In this document: positions 1-9,485 of the stretch, in pieces
Numbering within the stretch: position 1 is the stretch's first letter
How the letters are laid out: every line of letters begins with the position of its first letter
Source of the DNA: Candidatus Competibacter sp.
GTDB taxonomy: Bacteria > Pseudomonadota > Gammaproteobacteria > Competibacterales > Competibacteraceae
Direction: 5' to 3'
DNA length: 64,000 bases
NCBI GenBank assembly: GCA_029624815.1
Contig: JARSSH010000021.1
Location: 1 to 64,000, forward strand
Translations under genes and position numbers: made by a program
The notes under the pieces: generated by a model
What the model saw: only the letters and a program-made list of their open reading frames with translations
Databases searched by the model: none
Told to the model about the DNA's origin: nothing

Positions 1-49
1 CATGGAAAGCCTTTGAAGCAATAACTGCTTAACAGATCGTAAACAGGCT

Positions 50-478
50 CTAAGGTTCAACCCGAAAGTCACGAGCCGGATCGGGCTCAAAGTGGTGATC
101 CAAGTACTCCTTAATCATGTCCTCCGTCATATCCCCCACCGTCACACAAAAATAGCCTCGTGCCCAAAAATGCCGCCCCCAGTAACGCTTCTTCAATTCC
201 GGAAATTCCTCAAACAACTTGCTCGCCGATCGCCCCTTGATATGACGCATCATGTCACTGACCGATAACTCCGGGGGTGCCGACACCAGAACATGCACAT
301 GATCCTTGCTCACGACTCCTTTGATAATCCGAACCTCAAAGGCTTCGCAGGTCTGCCGAACGAGTTCTCGAACCCGCTGACCGACATCCCCGCTCAACAC
401 CTTGTAACGATACTTGGTCACCCATACAAGATGGTACTCGATCTTGTAAACCGTGTGGCTCCCGTACCGATAGTCCAT
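50..478 (-). CDS. tnpA: IS200-type Y1 transposase TnpA
   Basis: This is a single-strand DNA transposase of about 142 residues, the usual size for TnpA of IS200/IS605 elements. The metal-binding HUH motif is visible as HVHVL in the segment GVVSKDHVHVLVS. The candidate catalytic tyrosine lies in ARGYFCVT on the C-terminal helix region. I chose the ATG at 478 (MDYRYGSH) because it has an agggggcgag ribosome-binding sequence just upstream; a longer in-frame version would start at 502. The reading frame is intact, so the enzyme may still be active. It acts on the hairpin ends of its own element. Confidence 0.9.
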   Translation of the reverse strand: MDYRYGSHTVYKIEYHLVWVTKYRYKVLSGDVGQRVRELVRQTCEAFEVRIIKGVVSKDHVHVLVSAPPELSVSDMMRHIKGRSASKLFEEFPELKKRYWGRHFWARGYFCVTVGDMTEDMIKEYLDHHFEPDPARDFRVEP

Positions 479-545
479 CTCGCCCCCTGTGGCTTGTTGC
501 AAACGTGTTCAGCAACTCTACCAGTCAGGGCTGGAGATGAAATCT

Positions 546-563
546 CCCCGCCTAAAGGCGGGG
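546..563. repeat. Subterminal hairpin of the IS200-type element
   Basis: A perfect 7-bp stem, ccccgcc/ggcgggg, with a taaa loop. In the transposase orientation it lies upstream of tnpA, where the left-end recognition hairpin of IS200/IS605 elements is expected. Confidence 0.7.
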
Positions 564-582
564 GTTTTAACCTTGGATATTG

Positions 583-741
583 AAATAAAATGTTCCGGAT
601 GTATTGAACTTCTCTGACATTTTCAAACCAAGCGTCAATCTTTTCGGCATCGAATAAACGCTCCAATAAGCCTCGAACCATAACAGTCACTGGGCTTTTT
701 TCCGCAAATTTTTGCAAAAGTGGGGTAAAAATAACGAATTC
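583..741 (-). pseudogene. IS4-type transposase, N-terminal fragment
   Basis: Minus-strand translation gives about 52 residues containing EKSPVTVMVRGLLERLF and FENVREVQYIRNILF. This resembles the conserved N-terminal segment of IS4-family DDE transposases. The reading ends where the IS200-type left end begins, so the rest of the gene is missing here. An aggagg sequence sits just upstream of the fragment, inside the 107-bp repeat, but no clear ATG follows it. It is a remnant, not a working gene. The family assignment is from remembered similarity and needs a search. Confidence 0.6.
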
Positions 742-943
742 CTCCTGTTGTAGGGCGATTTGAAATTTAAAATATATTATTTTACAATAAGTTATAATAC
801 CTTTACAGGGCTGCTGTCCGGAATCCATATTGAGCGAATAACGAATTCCTCCTGTTGTGGGGCGATTTTAAATTTAAAATATACTATTTTACAATAAGTT
901 ATAACAACTTTACAGGGCTGCTGTCCGGAATCCATATTGAGCG
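730..943. repeat. 107-bp tandem direct duplication
   Basis: Two adjacent copies (730-836 and 837-943) start with aataacgaattcctcctgtt and end with ccatattgagcg. By eye I count about five mismatches over 107 positions. The unit contains the AT-rich region and the ggaggaattcgtt sequence upstream of the IS4-type fragment. The second copy ends at the first base of the IS66 left inverted repeat. The block is not coding on either strand. Confidence 0.9.
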
Positions 944-2569
944 TAGTCGTTCAGACCCCCTACTGGGGCAAAGCGGCCAGAGGCTGGCCGGCGCGCCGGC
1001 CAGCGATGGCGCATTCGAGATAGCGCCACGGGGACTGGCCGCGCTGGCGGCAGGTATCGACAACGCTGGCGAGCAGGGCCACCACCCGCGATCCGACCCC
1101 GGTGCGGGTTCCCAAACTGAGCTTGCGTAGAATCACCCAATGCCGCAAGGCACACTCAGCTTCATTGTTGGTGAGCGGGAATTCGGGGTGTTGCATCACT
1201 TGGAAGATGGCGTCCCAGTCGTTGAGTAACTCCACGGCCAAGGCATGAGTTTTGTCATGCGTGCTCCCTTGCCGCTCGGTGCAGGCGGCACGCAACCCGG
1301 CCAATTCCGAGGCATGGCGAGTCGGGAGATCGACCGGCGGCGGGCCTTCACGGGCGGCGTACACCGCTGCCATCAGGGCCTCCAAGGTGCTCAGGACAAG
1401 AGCGCCAAAGAGGCGAGCCTCGCGGTCGCAACTCTGGGCTAACCCCCGAGCCTTGCGGATCAGATGCGCCCAGCACCGTAGCCGGCGCAGGACGTGGCGA
1501 TAAGCGACCCAACCATCGGTCATTAGCCAGCCATTGAAGCCGTCCAGCACGTTCTCGACGAGTTCCTTGCCCCGCCCGGCGATGTGGTACAGGGTCACCG
1601 TCAGCGACCGGAACACCCATAACCACAAGGGGCAGCCCTGTTCCGGCCAGGACGTTTCGTCCGCGTGCGGCAGGTTGCTATCCAAGACCGCCTGGACGAG
1701 CTCCTCTTCCGCTGGCGCCACCGCCGCACTCGCTTCGTAAATCGTCTGATGGATCGTGCCGATACTCAGTTCCAGTCCCAGCCACTCGCCCAAGAATTCG
1801 CGGATCCGCGCCCGCGATAACCGAAACCGCAGGGTCAGCGCCACGATCAGCGCCGCCAACCCTGGCCCACGAGGCGCCATTCGCTCAGTTCGATCCCCGC
1901 CAGCAGCGGGTCAACGACCCCCTGACCGGCCACTGCACGGGTTCGGTGCCCGCAGGTACAGGAGATTTCGTAATAACGATGGTCGACCACCCACCGGGTC
2001 AGCCCCGGCTGCGCCGGATCCCCCCAGTGCGGATCCACGGCCTGAAAGCCGGTATAGGCGACCGCGCCCGCTGACTCCAAGGGCCGACCACACCCGGCGC
2101 AGACCTCCGGGTAGTGCGAGCATTCCTCATGTGCGTGGAGTACTTGGGTCCGACCCCTCCCCGGCGCCCCGGGTTGTTTGCCGGCTTTACGGGCCGATTG
2201 CGCTTCCGCGGGTGGTGTCTTCGCCGGTGGCGCCTCCGCCGGCTCTGGCTCAAATCCGCTATCCGCCACGTCCTCATCGGTCTGCCCACCGCCGCTCTTC
2301 CGCTCCCACGGCACCCGACTGCTGGGCGGACGTGAACTGTTCTCCGGCCCCTGGTTCAACCGATCCCGCGCTTCCTTCAAGTCATCCAACAGCTTGACCG
2401 ACAGTGCACGCAACGCCTTCTCCTCCAGGGAATCCAGGTAGGTTTCGTCAAGTTGGCGCAGGCTGTGTTCGCTCAGGTGCATCGGCAGAGATCGGCTGGA
2501 GGGTGGACTTGGTTTCCCATGCTGAACGCACGGAGAAAAGCTCAACAGCTACGGGGTGTGAACGACTAC
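943..2569 (-). mobile_element. IS66-type insertion sequence (single-transposase form)
   Basis: The ends are inverted repeats: 943-959 gtagtcgttcagacccc and 2553-2569 ggggtgtgaacgactac, which pair at 16 of 17 positions. Inside is one IS66-like transposase gene on the minus strand, split by a frameshift. There is no tnpA/tnpB accessory gene, so it resembles the tnpC-only subgroup. The flanking 8-mers (tattgagc and accacacc) do not match, so no target duplication is visible. This suggests that rearrangement followed insertion. Confidence 0.85.
960..2482 (-). pseudogene. IS66 family transposase, split by a frameshift
   Basis: The N-terminal part (from the ATG at 2482, MHLSEHSLRQL, to a stop at 1847) has the Asn/Pro-rich segment NSSRPPSSR and a zinc-ribbon-like pattern CAGCGRP...CTCGH. 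The C-terminal part (about 1880 to 960) carries the DDE triad: LPHADETSW, LMTDGWVAYRH and TNNEAECALRH. The two parts lie in different frames and overlap around 1847-1880, near ELSEW. One added or lost base there would join them into a product of about 500 residues, the usual family size. I treat it as inactivated, but programmed frameshifting cannot be excluded. Confidence 0.85.
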
Positions 2570-2574
2570 ACCAC

Positions 2575-2907
2575 ACCTTTACAGGGCTGGTCCTTTACCT
2601 AATCATCGCTTGGCGGATCCTGCACTGGGTAACCTGGGGCCGGGACTGCCCGAATTTGCCGTGCGAGGTGGTGTTTGATCCCGAGGAATGGCGGGCCGCA
2701 TGGATCGTCGCTCACCGCCGCCCGCCCCCCGAAACGCCCCCACCCTTGGGCCAGATGGTACGATTGATCGCCGGTTTTGGTGGGTTTCTCGGCCGCAAGC
2801 ACGACGGTCATCCCGGCCCCAAAGCCCTCTGGGAAGGCCTGCAGAAGGTCAGAGCTTTTGCTATCGCGTTGGAGGCCAGCCGTGCCGCGTATACCGGCGA
2901 TGGGTGA
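2575..2907 (+). pseudogene. IS4-type transposase, C-terminal fragment
   Basis: About 110 residues in one plus frame, from TFTGLVLYLIIAWRIL through LPCEVVFDPEEWRAAW and GGFLGRKHDGHPGPK to a stop at 2907. This matches the C-terminal region of IS4/IS50-like transposases as I know them: the hydrophobic YLIIAWRI helix, then an EEW segment, then GGFLGRK..GxPGxKxLW. Nothing upstream completes it, because it starts just inside the right end of the IS66 element. It is opposite in orientation to the N-terminal fragment at 583-741, so the two are not simply the halves of one interrupted gene. Confidence 0.75.
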
Positions 2908-3126
2908 ATTTATGGGTAATCGGGTGCTTTCAGCCCCAGCACGAACAGTGGCTCAGTGATGCTGGGTACTCGCGAGACGAGGTGGGCGTTGGACCGCGGG
3001 TGAGTGGTGAACGCCGAGGACATCGGTCAGACTCTCCAGACTCATCTCTTTCTCGCGTTTTGCCGCCCTGTTATCCGGTTAGCTTGAGTGTCCATCTGAG
3101 CGGCAAGGCCGTCCAGAATTTGAAAA

Positions 3127-4167
3127 TCACGACACAAAACGCCGACCCTTTTCCCGAATGGATTCGGGCGTCACGCCTGTCCAGTGCTTAAATGCGCGGG
3201 AAAAGCTCTTTTCGTTGAGAAATCCCACGGCCAGCGCGATTTGCTTGATGGGCCGAGACGTTCTGTTGAGCAGATCGACCGCGCGCTCCCGCCGAATTTC
3301 GTTCTTTAAAGTTTGTAACGATGCGCCTTCCTCCCGTAATTGTCGATGCAGCGTCCTGGACGATACATGCAGTTCCTTGGCCAGCGATTCGCCGGTATGC
3401 GGGTTGGCGGGTTGCATTCTCAAAACCTCGCGAACGCGCTGAACCAGCAGCCGATCCCGCCGATAGGGAAACATCGTCAGCGGAAGCGCTTGCTGGAGCA
3501 TTTTATTTAGTGCCCGGTCATCCCGGCGGATGGACAAGGCCGCGTATTGCGGATCGAAGCCAAGCGTGGCCGCTTGGGCGTGAAAACGCAGCGGGCCAGG
3601 AAAAAGCACCCGGTAAACCTCGATGTGCCCTGGGGTGGCGAAAGGAAAACTGGCTTCCAGTAAAGGGATCCGCGAATTGATCGCCCAGCAGGCGAATCCA
3701 AGAATATACCGAAAGAGCGTGGCGAAGCAGAACTCCTCCATTTCGCCCAAATCCCTATTGACCTGAACGACGATGGAGGCCGCTGCTTTGGTGACGCCAA
3801 AGCGCAACGTGATGTCATCGCTTAACAAGCGATGATGGCGGCACCAGCGCTTCAAGGCAATTTCCAAGGTGGGCGAGCTTAGGGAGGCCCTGCACAGCAT
3901 TCCATAGGAACCCAAGGGCAGCTTGCGTGAAAACCACCCCAGCGCCTCGTCGTCAAGCTCCCGTATGGCGATGCCGAACAGAGTCTCCATTTGCGACCCC
4001 GTGACTCGGTTGGTGGAGTCCAACAGAAATGCTGGCGTGATGCGCGCGCGCCGAAGGGCATGGCCGGGGTCTTGGCCGTGACGCTGGTAGGCGGCAACGA
4101 TCGCGCGCACGAACGCCACCGGCGTTATCGCGACTTCGGCCATGGCGCGCATGTCGGTTTGGATCAT
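3127..4167 (-). CDS. AraC-family transcriptional regulator (arabinose-binding-like N-domain)
   Basis: About 346 residues. The N-terminal two thirds resembles the AraC-type ligand domain of the OruR/ArgR-like subgroup (LGFACWAINSRIPLLEASF). The C-terminus carries the double helix-turn-helix (ESLAKELHVSSRTLHRQL, then IKQIALAVGFLNEKSFSRAF, then HWTGVTPESIR). The frame is open up to 4245, but the stretch 4168-4245 is built from a DNA direct repeat (MVAILA read twice), so I prefer the start near 4167 (MIQTDMRAM). No strong ribosome-binding site decides this. The gene is divergent from icmF and could regulate it, by analogy with other divergent AraC pairs. The ligand is unknown. Confidence 0.85.
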   Translation of the reverse strand: MIQTDMRAMAEVAITPVAFVRAIVAAYQRHGQDPGHALRRARITPAFLLDSTNRVTGSQMETLFGIAIRELDDEALGWFSRKLPLGSYGMLCRASLSSPTLEIALKRWCRHHRLLSDDITLRFGVTKAAASIVVQVNRDLGEMEEFCFATLFRYILGFACWAINSRIPLLEASFPFATPGHIEVYRVLFPGPLRFHAQAATLGFDPQYAALSIRRDDRALNKMLQQALPLTMFPYRRDRLLVQRVREVLRMQPANPHTGESLAKELHVSSRTLHRQLREEGASLQTLKNEIRRERAVDLLNRTSRPIKQIALAVGFLNEKSFSRAFKHWTGVTPESIREKGRRFVS

Positions 4168-4193
4168 CATTGAAGTGTCAATGCTATTCGACG

Positions 4194-4245
4194 TGGCAAG
4201 AATCGCAACCATATTAGCGCTGTCGCTGGCAAGAATTGCAACCAT
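4194..4245. promoter_or_regulatory. Direct repeats in the araC-icmF intergenic region, candidate operator
   Basis: tggcaagaatcgcaaccat at 4194-4212 recurs as tggcaagaattgcaaccat at 4227-4245. The two copies differ at one of 19 positions and lie exactly 33 bp apart, about three helical turns. A weaker partial copy, tggcaaacctcgc, starts at 4248. Tandem direct half-sites on one face of the helix are typical of AraC-family operators. The assignment to this regulator is inference. Confidence 0.5.
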
Positions 4246-4438
4246 GTTGGCAAACCTCGCTGGCCGGTTCTTTTTATCATGGCCATCGTCATCAGCGGCG
4301 GGTTCGCCGACATCGTGCCGGTCGCCCCGGACGACCGGCCAACATCGCGATGTGACGCGGCGACCCGCCGCAAGAAGCGCCGTAAGGGCGTATCATTTCC
4401 CGCATAAAGCACATAACCTTGCTTAAGGAGAACTCCCT

Positions 4439-7400
4439 ATGTCCGCGGTCATCAGCTCGTTCAGGCCCCCCCTGCCCGGCGTCGATCAGGTCCGGCCCCG
4501 ACACAAGGTTCGCTTCGTGACCGCCGCCAGCCTGTTCGACGGCCACGACGCCTCCATCAACATCATGCGCCGCATCCTGCAAGCCAGTGGCGCGGAAGTC
4601 ATTCATCTTGGCCACAACCGCTCGGTCGATGACATTGTCACCGCTGCCTTGCAGGAAGACGCCCAAGGCATTGCGATCAGCTCTTATCAGGGCGGCCACG
4701 TCGAATTCTTCAAGTACATGATTGACCTGCTGCGCGAGCGCGGTGGCGCCAATATCAAGGTCTTTGGCGGCGGGGGCGGCGTTATCGTGCCCGAGGAGAT
4801 CCACAACCTGCACGAGTACGGCGTCGCCCGCATTTTCTCGCCGGAGGACGGCCAGGCCATGGGCTTGCAGGGCATGATCGACCATATGATCACGGTCTGC
4901 GATATCGATCCCGCCCAGTACGCGCCCCAGACGCTCGATGGCGTCCAGGCCGGTGACTGGCGGGCGCTGTCCCGGTTGATCAGCGCGCTGGAGAATCGGG
5001 CGCTCGCTCCGGCGCTGCGTCAGCAAGTTCTCGATCAGGCCCAGGCCCGCGCCGTTCCCGTGCTCGGCATTACTGGCACCGGCGGTTCCGGCAAGTCCTC
5101 GCTGACCGACGAACTGGTGCGGCGCTTCCGGCTGGATCAGGACGACCGGCTGAAAATCGCGGTCATCGCCGCCGACCCGTCGCGGCGCAAGACCGGCGGC
5201 GCGCTGCTGGGCGATCGCATCCGCATGAACGCCGTGGCCGGTCCCCACCTGTACATGCGTTCGCTGGCCACCCGCGCCGCCGGCAGCGAAGTCCCCGAAA
5301 CCCTGGGTGATATCCTCGCCGCCTGCAAGCTGGCCGGCTTCGACCTGCTGATCGTCGAAACCTCCGGCATCGGTCAGGGCGACGCCGCCATCGTGCCGCT
5401 GGTGGATCGTTCGCTGTACGTGATGACCCCGGAATTCGGCGCCGCCTCGCAACTGGAAAAGATCGACATGCTGGATTTCGCCGACGCGGTGGCGATCAAC
5501 AAGTTCGACCGCAAGGGCGCGGAAGACGCATTGCGCGATGTGCGCAAGCAGGTGCAGCGCAACCGCAAGGCGTTCGGCCAGCCGCCGGAGGAAATGCCGG
5601 TCTACGGCACCATCGCCGCCCGTTTCAACGACAACGGAATCACCGCGCTTTATCAGGGCCTGGTCGAATTGCTGCGCGACAAGGGTCTGGCCTTACAGCC
5701 GGGCCGCCTGCCGCCAGTGGAAGGCCGGGCCGCCACCGTCCAGACCGTCATCGTACCCGCCGCCCGCGCCCGTTATCTGGCCGAAATCGCCGATACCGTG
5801 CGCGGCTATCACCAGCAGGTGGACGAACAGGTCAGCCTGATTCGCCAGCGTCAGCAGTTGCGCGCGGTCAAGACCCTGCTGGAGACCGCCGACAAGCCGA
5901 CCGCCGATCTGGAACCGTTGCTGGAACAGATCGAATCGCGGGTGGATCCGCACGCCCGCAAGCTGGTGGACATGTGGCCGCGGGTGAAGGAGAGCTACAG
6001 CGGCGACGAGTATGTGGTCAAAATCCGCGACAAGGAAATCCGCACCCAGCTGACCAGCCGCTCGCTGTCCGGCAGCCGGATTCCCAAGGTGGCGCTGCCG
6101 CGCTTCGACGAGCACGGCGAGTTGCTGCGCTGGATGATGCTGGAGAACCTGCCGGGCAGTTTCCCGTACACCGCCGGCGTGTTCGCCTTCAAGCGCGAGA
6201 ACGAGGATCCGACCCGGATGTTCGCCGGCGAGGGCGACCCGTTCCGCACCAACCGCCGTTTCAAGAAGCTGTCGGAACATGCGGAAGCAACCCGCCTGTC
6301 CACCGCCTTCGACTCGGTCACGCTATATGGTTGCGATCCCGACGAGCGCCCGGACATTTACGGCAAGGTCGGCAACTCCGGTGTGTCCATCGCCACGCTG
6401 GACGATTTGAAGGTGCTGTATTCCGGCTTCGACGTGTGTTGTCCCACCACCTCGATTTCGATGACCATCAACGGCCCGGCGCCGATCATCCTGGCGATGT
6501 TCTTCAACACCGCCTTCGACCAACAGATCGAGAAATTCGAACGCGACAATCATCGCCCGCCGACCGACAACGAGATCGAGAAGATCAGGGAATGGGTGTT
6601 GGAGAACGTGCGCGGCACGGTGCAGGCGGACATCCTCAAGGAAGACCAGGGGCAAAACACCTGCATCTTCTCCACCGAATTCGCGCTGAAGATGATGGGC
6701 GACATTCAGGAGTACTTTGTCCATCACAAGGTCAAGAATTTCTATTCGGTATCGATTTCCGGCTATCACATCGCCGAGGCTGGGGCCAATCCGATCTCGC
6801 AACTGGCCTTTACCCTGGCCAACGGGTTTACCTACGTCGAAGCCTATCTGGCGCGGGGGATGCACATCGACGATTTCGCCCCGAATCTGTCGTTCTTCTT
6901 CAGCAACGGCATGGACCCGGAATATTCGGTGATGGGCCGGGTGGCGCGGCGGATTTGGGCCACGGCGATGCGCTACAAGTACGGCGCCAACGAGCGCAGC
7001 CAGAAGCTGAAGTACCACATCCAGACCTCGGGCCGCTCCCTGCACGCCCAGGAAATGGATTTCAACGACATCCGCACCACCTTGCAGGCGCTCATCGCCA
7101 TTTACGACAACTGCAATTCGCTGCACACCAACGCCTACGACGAGGCGATCACCACCCCGACCGAGGAATCGGTGCGGCGGGCGATGGCGGTGCAATTGAT
7201 CATCAACAAGGAGTGGGGTCTGGCGAAGAACGAAAACCCCAATCAGGGCGCGTTCGTCATCGACGAGCTGACCGATCTGGTGGAGGAAGCGGTGTTGCGG
7301 GAATTCGAGCGAATCAGCGAGCGCGGCGGGGTGCTGGGCGCGATGGAGACCGGTTATCAGCGCGGCAAGATCCAGGAGGAATCCCTGTATTACGAAACCC

Positions 7401-7711
7401 TCAAGCATGACGGCTCGCTACCGATCATCGGTGTCAACACCTTTCGCAACCCGCACGCCAAGCCGGATCAAATCAAGATCGAACTGGCCCGCTCCACCGA
7501 GGAGGAGAAGCAGAGCCAGTTGCGGCGCTTGCGGGAATTTCAGGAGCGAAATCGCCCGGACGGCGATCGGATGCTGGATCGGCTGAAACAGGCCGCGATC
7601 AATAACGAGAACCTGTTCGCGGTATTGGTGGACGCGGTGCGCTACTGTTCGCTGGGACAGATCACCCATGCCCTGTTCGAAGTTGGCGGGCAGTATCGAC
7701 GAAATATGTAA
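4439..7711 (+). CDS. icmF: Fused isobutyryl-CoA mutase IcmF (B12-binding, G-protein chaperone and mutase)
   Basis: This coenzyme-B12 enzyme interconverts isobutyryl-CoA and n-butyryl-CoA and carries its own reactivating GTPase. The 1090 residues match the usual IcmF length and domain order. A cobalamin-binding domain comes first ([15 protein letters not shown] near residue 35, with a serine where the classical DxHxxG motif has glycine). A MeaB-like P-loop GTPase follows ([13 protein letters not shown] near 210, with NKFD later). The acyl-CoA mutase barrel makes up the second half ([34 protein letters not shown]). The start ATG follows an aaggagaa ribosome-binding site. Acyl preference (isobutyryl, isovaleryl/pivalyl or other) cannot be settled from sequence by eye. 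The B12 uptake operon at 41.4-47.2 kb would supply its cofactor. Confidence 0.93.
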   Translation: MSAVISSFRPPLPGVDQVRPRHKVRFVTAASLFDGHDASINIMRRILQASGAEVIHLGHNRSVDDIVTAALQEDAQGIAISSYQGGHVEFFKYMIDLLRERGGANIKVFGGGGGVIVPEEIHNLHEYGVARIFSPEDGQAMGLQGMIDHMITVCDIDPAQYAPQTLDGVQAGDWRALSRLISALENRALAPALRQQVLDQAQARAVPVLGITGTGGSGKSSLTDELVRRFRLDQDDRLKIAVIAADPSRRKTGGALLGDRIRMNAVAGPHLYMRSLATRAAGSEVPETLGDILAACKLAGFDLLIVETSGIGQGDAAIVPLVDRSLYVMTPEFGAASQLEKIDMLDFADAVAINKFDRKGAEDALRDVRKQVQRNRKAFGQPPEEMPVYGTIAARFNDNGITALYQGLVELLRDKGLALQPGRLPPVEGRAATVQTVIVPAARARYLAEIADTVRGYHQQVDEQVSLIRQRQQLRAVKTLLETADKPTADLEPLLEQIESRVDPHARKLVDMWPRVKESYSGDEYVVKIRDKEIRTQLTSRSLSGSRIPKVALPRFDEHGELLRWMMLENLPGSFPYTAGVFAFKRENEDPTRMFAGEGDPFRTNRRFKKLSEHAEATRLSTAFDSVTLYGCDPDERPDIYGKVGNSGVSIATLDDLKVLYSGFDVCCPTTSISMTINGPAPIILAMFFNTAFDQQIEKFERDNHRPPTDNEIEKIREWVLENVRGTVQADILKEDQGQNTCIFSTEFALKMMGDIQEYFVHHKVKNFYSVSISGYHIAEAGANPISQLAFTLANGFTYVEAYLARGMHIDDFAPNLSFFFSNGMDPEYSVMGRVARRIWATAMRYKYGANERSQKLKYHIQTSGRSLHAQEMDFNDIRTTLQALIAIYDNCNSLHTNAYDEAITTPTEESVRRAMAVQLIINKEWGLAKNENPNQGAFVIDELTDLVEEAVLREFERISERGGVLGAMETGYQRGKIQEESLYYETLKHDGSLPIIGVNTFRNPHAKPDQIKIELARSTEEEKQSQLRRLREFQERNRPDGDRMLDRLKQAAINNENLFAVLVDAVRYCSLGQITHALFEVGGQYRRNM

Positions 7712-7724
7712 GGCCAGACGTGGA

Positions 7725-7772
7725 GCCCAGCCGCCGGGACGGTCGATAACCGGAGGGGTCCGTCGGCTGGGC
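7725..7772. repeat. Hairpin downstream of icmF
   Basis: Arms gcccagccg (7725-7733) and cggctgggc (7764-7772) are perfectly complementary over 9 bp around a 30-nt loop. There is no T-run, so it is not a clear intrinsic terminator. It may protect the icmF transcript end. The rest of the 208-bp gap to opgG holds no gene; tacaat at 7852-7857 is a possible -10 for opgG with a poor -35. Confidence 0.4.
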
Positions 7773-7919
7773 GGCCAAGAGGACGGGAAGCGCTTGTGGC
7801 CTCCAATGGCGACGAAGATTCCGGGACATGGTCGGAACGACCGAATAACCATACAATACGATGTTTGGAAGCCGCTGTTAAACTCCACCGAATTACACCG
7901 CTTGGGGGGCCGTAACACC

Positions 7920-9485
7920 GTGAAATTTCGCACGCTACTGAGTCTGGTTCTGCTGGCCGGCGTCTGGCTCTGTCCGGTGACGGGCTTCGGCGCGCCCAAT
8001 GTGCCCGAGTCCACCCAGGCCACGACGCCTCCCCCCAAACGCTTCAATTTCGCCGACGTCCGCCGTCGCGCCGAAGTGCTGGCGACCCAGCCGTTTCAGG
8101 CACAAGGCAACACCCTGCCCGATTTTCTCAAGAATCTGGATTACGACCAGTACCGCGACATCCGCTTCCGGGCGGAGAAGAGCTTGTGGCGCGATCAGGC
8201 GCTGCCGTTCGAGATTCAATTCGCGCCGCTGGGGTTCCTGTTCTTCCAGCGGGTCGCCATCAACGTGGTCGACGAGGGCGAGAGCCGGCCCCTGGAGTAT
8301 GCCAACGATCTGTTCGATTACGGCAAGAACAAGGTGCCGGCGGAACTGCCCAGGGATTTGGGATTCGCCGGCTTCAAGGTGTTGTATCCGCTGCATACCG
8401 ATAGCCACTACGACGAGGTGGCGGTGTTTCTGGGCGCCAGCTACTTCCGCGCCGTCGGCCAGAATCAGAACTACGGCCTCTCGGCGCGCGGCCTGGCCAT
8501 CGACACCGGCCTGCCCAAGCCCGAGGAATTTCCCTATTTCCGCGAGTTCTGGCTGGAGAAGCCCAATAAGGACGCCACCGAGTTGACCGTGTACGCGCTG
8601 CTGGACAGCCAGAGTCTGACCGGCGCCTACCGCTTCATCATCAAACCGGGCGTCAACACCCAGATCGAAGTCAAGGCCAACCTCTTTATCCGCGACGGCG
8701 TGCAAAAACTCGGCGTGGCGCCGATAACCAGCATGTTCTACCACGGCACGTTGAACGAGCGGTTCTTCGACGATTTCCGCCCGCGGGTGCACGATACCGA
8801 TGGTTTGCTGATGGCCACCGGCAACGGCGAATGGATTTGGCGCCCGCTCAACAACCCGGCCCGGCTGCGCATCAGCGCCTTTCAGGACAATAATCCGCGC
8901 GGCTTCGGTTTATTGCAGCGCGATCGCGATTTCGACAACTACCAGGATCTGGAGGCGCATTACCACACACGACCAAGCATTTGGGTCGAGCCGGAGAGCG
9001 AATGGGGCAAAGGCTCGGTGCATTTGATCGAAATTCCCAGCACCGCCGAGCGTTACGACAACATCGCCGTGTTCTGGAATCCGAAAAAACCGCTCGAAGC
9101 CGGTCAGCAACTGGAATTCAACTACCGCCTGTATTTCTTCCTCGACTTACCGAGCCTGTCGCCGGGTGGCCATGTGTTGAGCAGCCGGGTGGGCGCCGGC
9201 GGTGCGGGCGATCTGGATTCCTCGCGGCGGCGGTTCGTGATCGATTTCGGCGGCGAAGCCCTAAGCAAATTGCCGGAAAATGCTCCGGTGAAGGCGACGA
9301 TCAGCGCATCCGCCGGCCAGATTCAGAACGTCGTGGCCCAGAAAAACACCTATACCCAGGGTTGGCGCGTATCCTTCGAGCTGCTGCCGCAGGGGAACGA
9401 TTCGGCCGAACTGCGCTGCTTTCTAAAGCTTGGCGACGATGTGCTGACCGAAACCTGGAGCTATCAGTGGACCGGACCCAAGTGA
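7920..9485 (+). CDS. opgG: Periplasmic glucan biosynthesis protein OpgG
   Basis: This periplasmic protein takes part in making osmoregulated periplasmic glucans, probably in branching or release of the beta-glucan backbone. I chose the GTG at 7920 because it opens a typical signal peptide (KFRTLLSLVLLAGVWLCPVTGFGA, cleaved near the alanine). The frame stays open further upstream, but without a signal sequence. The mature part has the OpgG fold landmarks RDIRFRAEKSLWR, QFAPLGFLF, VFLGASYFRAVG and ARGLAIDTG. At about 522 residues it has the family's normal length. Its stop overlaps the start of the next small gene by GTGA, so translation is probably coupled through to opgH. Confidence 0.93.
   Translation: MKFRTLLSLVLLAGVWLCPVTGFGAPNVPESTQATTPPPKRFNFADVRRRAEVLATQPFQAQGNTLPDFLKNLDYDQYRDIRFRAEKSLWRDQALPFEIQFAPLGFLFFQRVAINVVDEGESRPLEYANDLFDYGKNKVPAELPRDLGFAGFKVLYPLHTDSHYDEVAVFLGASYFRAVGQNQNYGLSARGLAIDTGLPKPEEFPYFREFWLEKPNKDATELTVYALLDSQSLTGAYRFIIKPGVNTQIEVKANLFIRDGVQKLGVAPITSMFYHGTLNERFFDDFRPRVHDTDGLLMATGNGEWIWRPLNNPARLRISAFQDNNPRGFGLLQRDRDFDNYQDLEAHYHTRPSIWVEPESEWGKGSVHLIEIPSTAERYDNIAVFWNPKKPLEAGQQLEFNYRLYFFLDLPSLSPGGHVLSSRVGAGGAGDLDSSRRRFVIDFGGEALSKLPENAPVKATISASAGQIQNVVAQKNTYTQGWRVSFELLPQGNDSAELRCFLKLGDDVLTETWSYQWTGPK

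Larger units (their letters stand above)
1..575 (-). mobile_element. IS200/IS605-family element, left edge cut by the window
   Basis: The element contains a Y1 (HUH) transposase on the minus strand. At 546-563, upstream of that gene, there is a perfect foldback ccccgcc-taaa-ggcgggg, the kind of subterminal hairpin that Y1 transposases recognise. A small hairpin, aagca-ataac-tgctt, lies near positions 17-31 and may belong to the other end, but the outer boundary is not certain within the window. The element appears to interrupt the IS4-type transposase fragment at about 583. No tnpB is visible, which fits the IS200 (tnpA-only) type. The edges are estimates. Confidence 0.75.

Noticed and set aside
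730-943. Short CRISPR-like array
   Set aside because: There are only two copies, directly adjacent without spacers, and no cas genes.
855-1130. Plus-strand ORF across the repeat and the IS66 left end
   Set aside because: It spans the junction between the repeat and the IS66 element and reads the transposase gene antisense.
4168-4245. N-terminal extension of the AraC-type regulator from the ATG at 4245
   Set aside because: The extension is encoded by a DNA direct repeat and reads MVAILA twice; it is better explained as operator DNA.
5974-7410. Long open frames overlapping icmF on both strands (also inside atpA, atpD, spoT and btuB)
   Set aside because: They are low-complexity Arg/Gly/Ala-rich translations of high-GC coding DNA without recognisable motifs, inside genes with clear family similarity.
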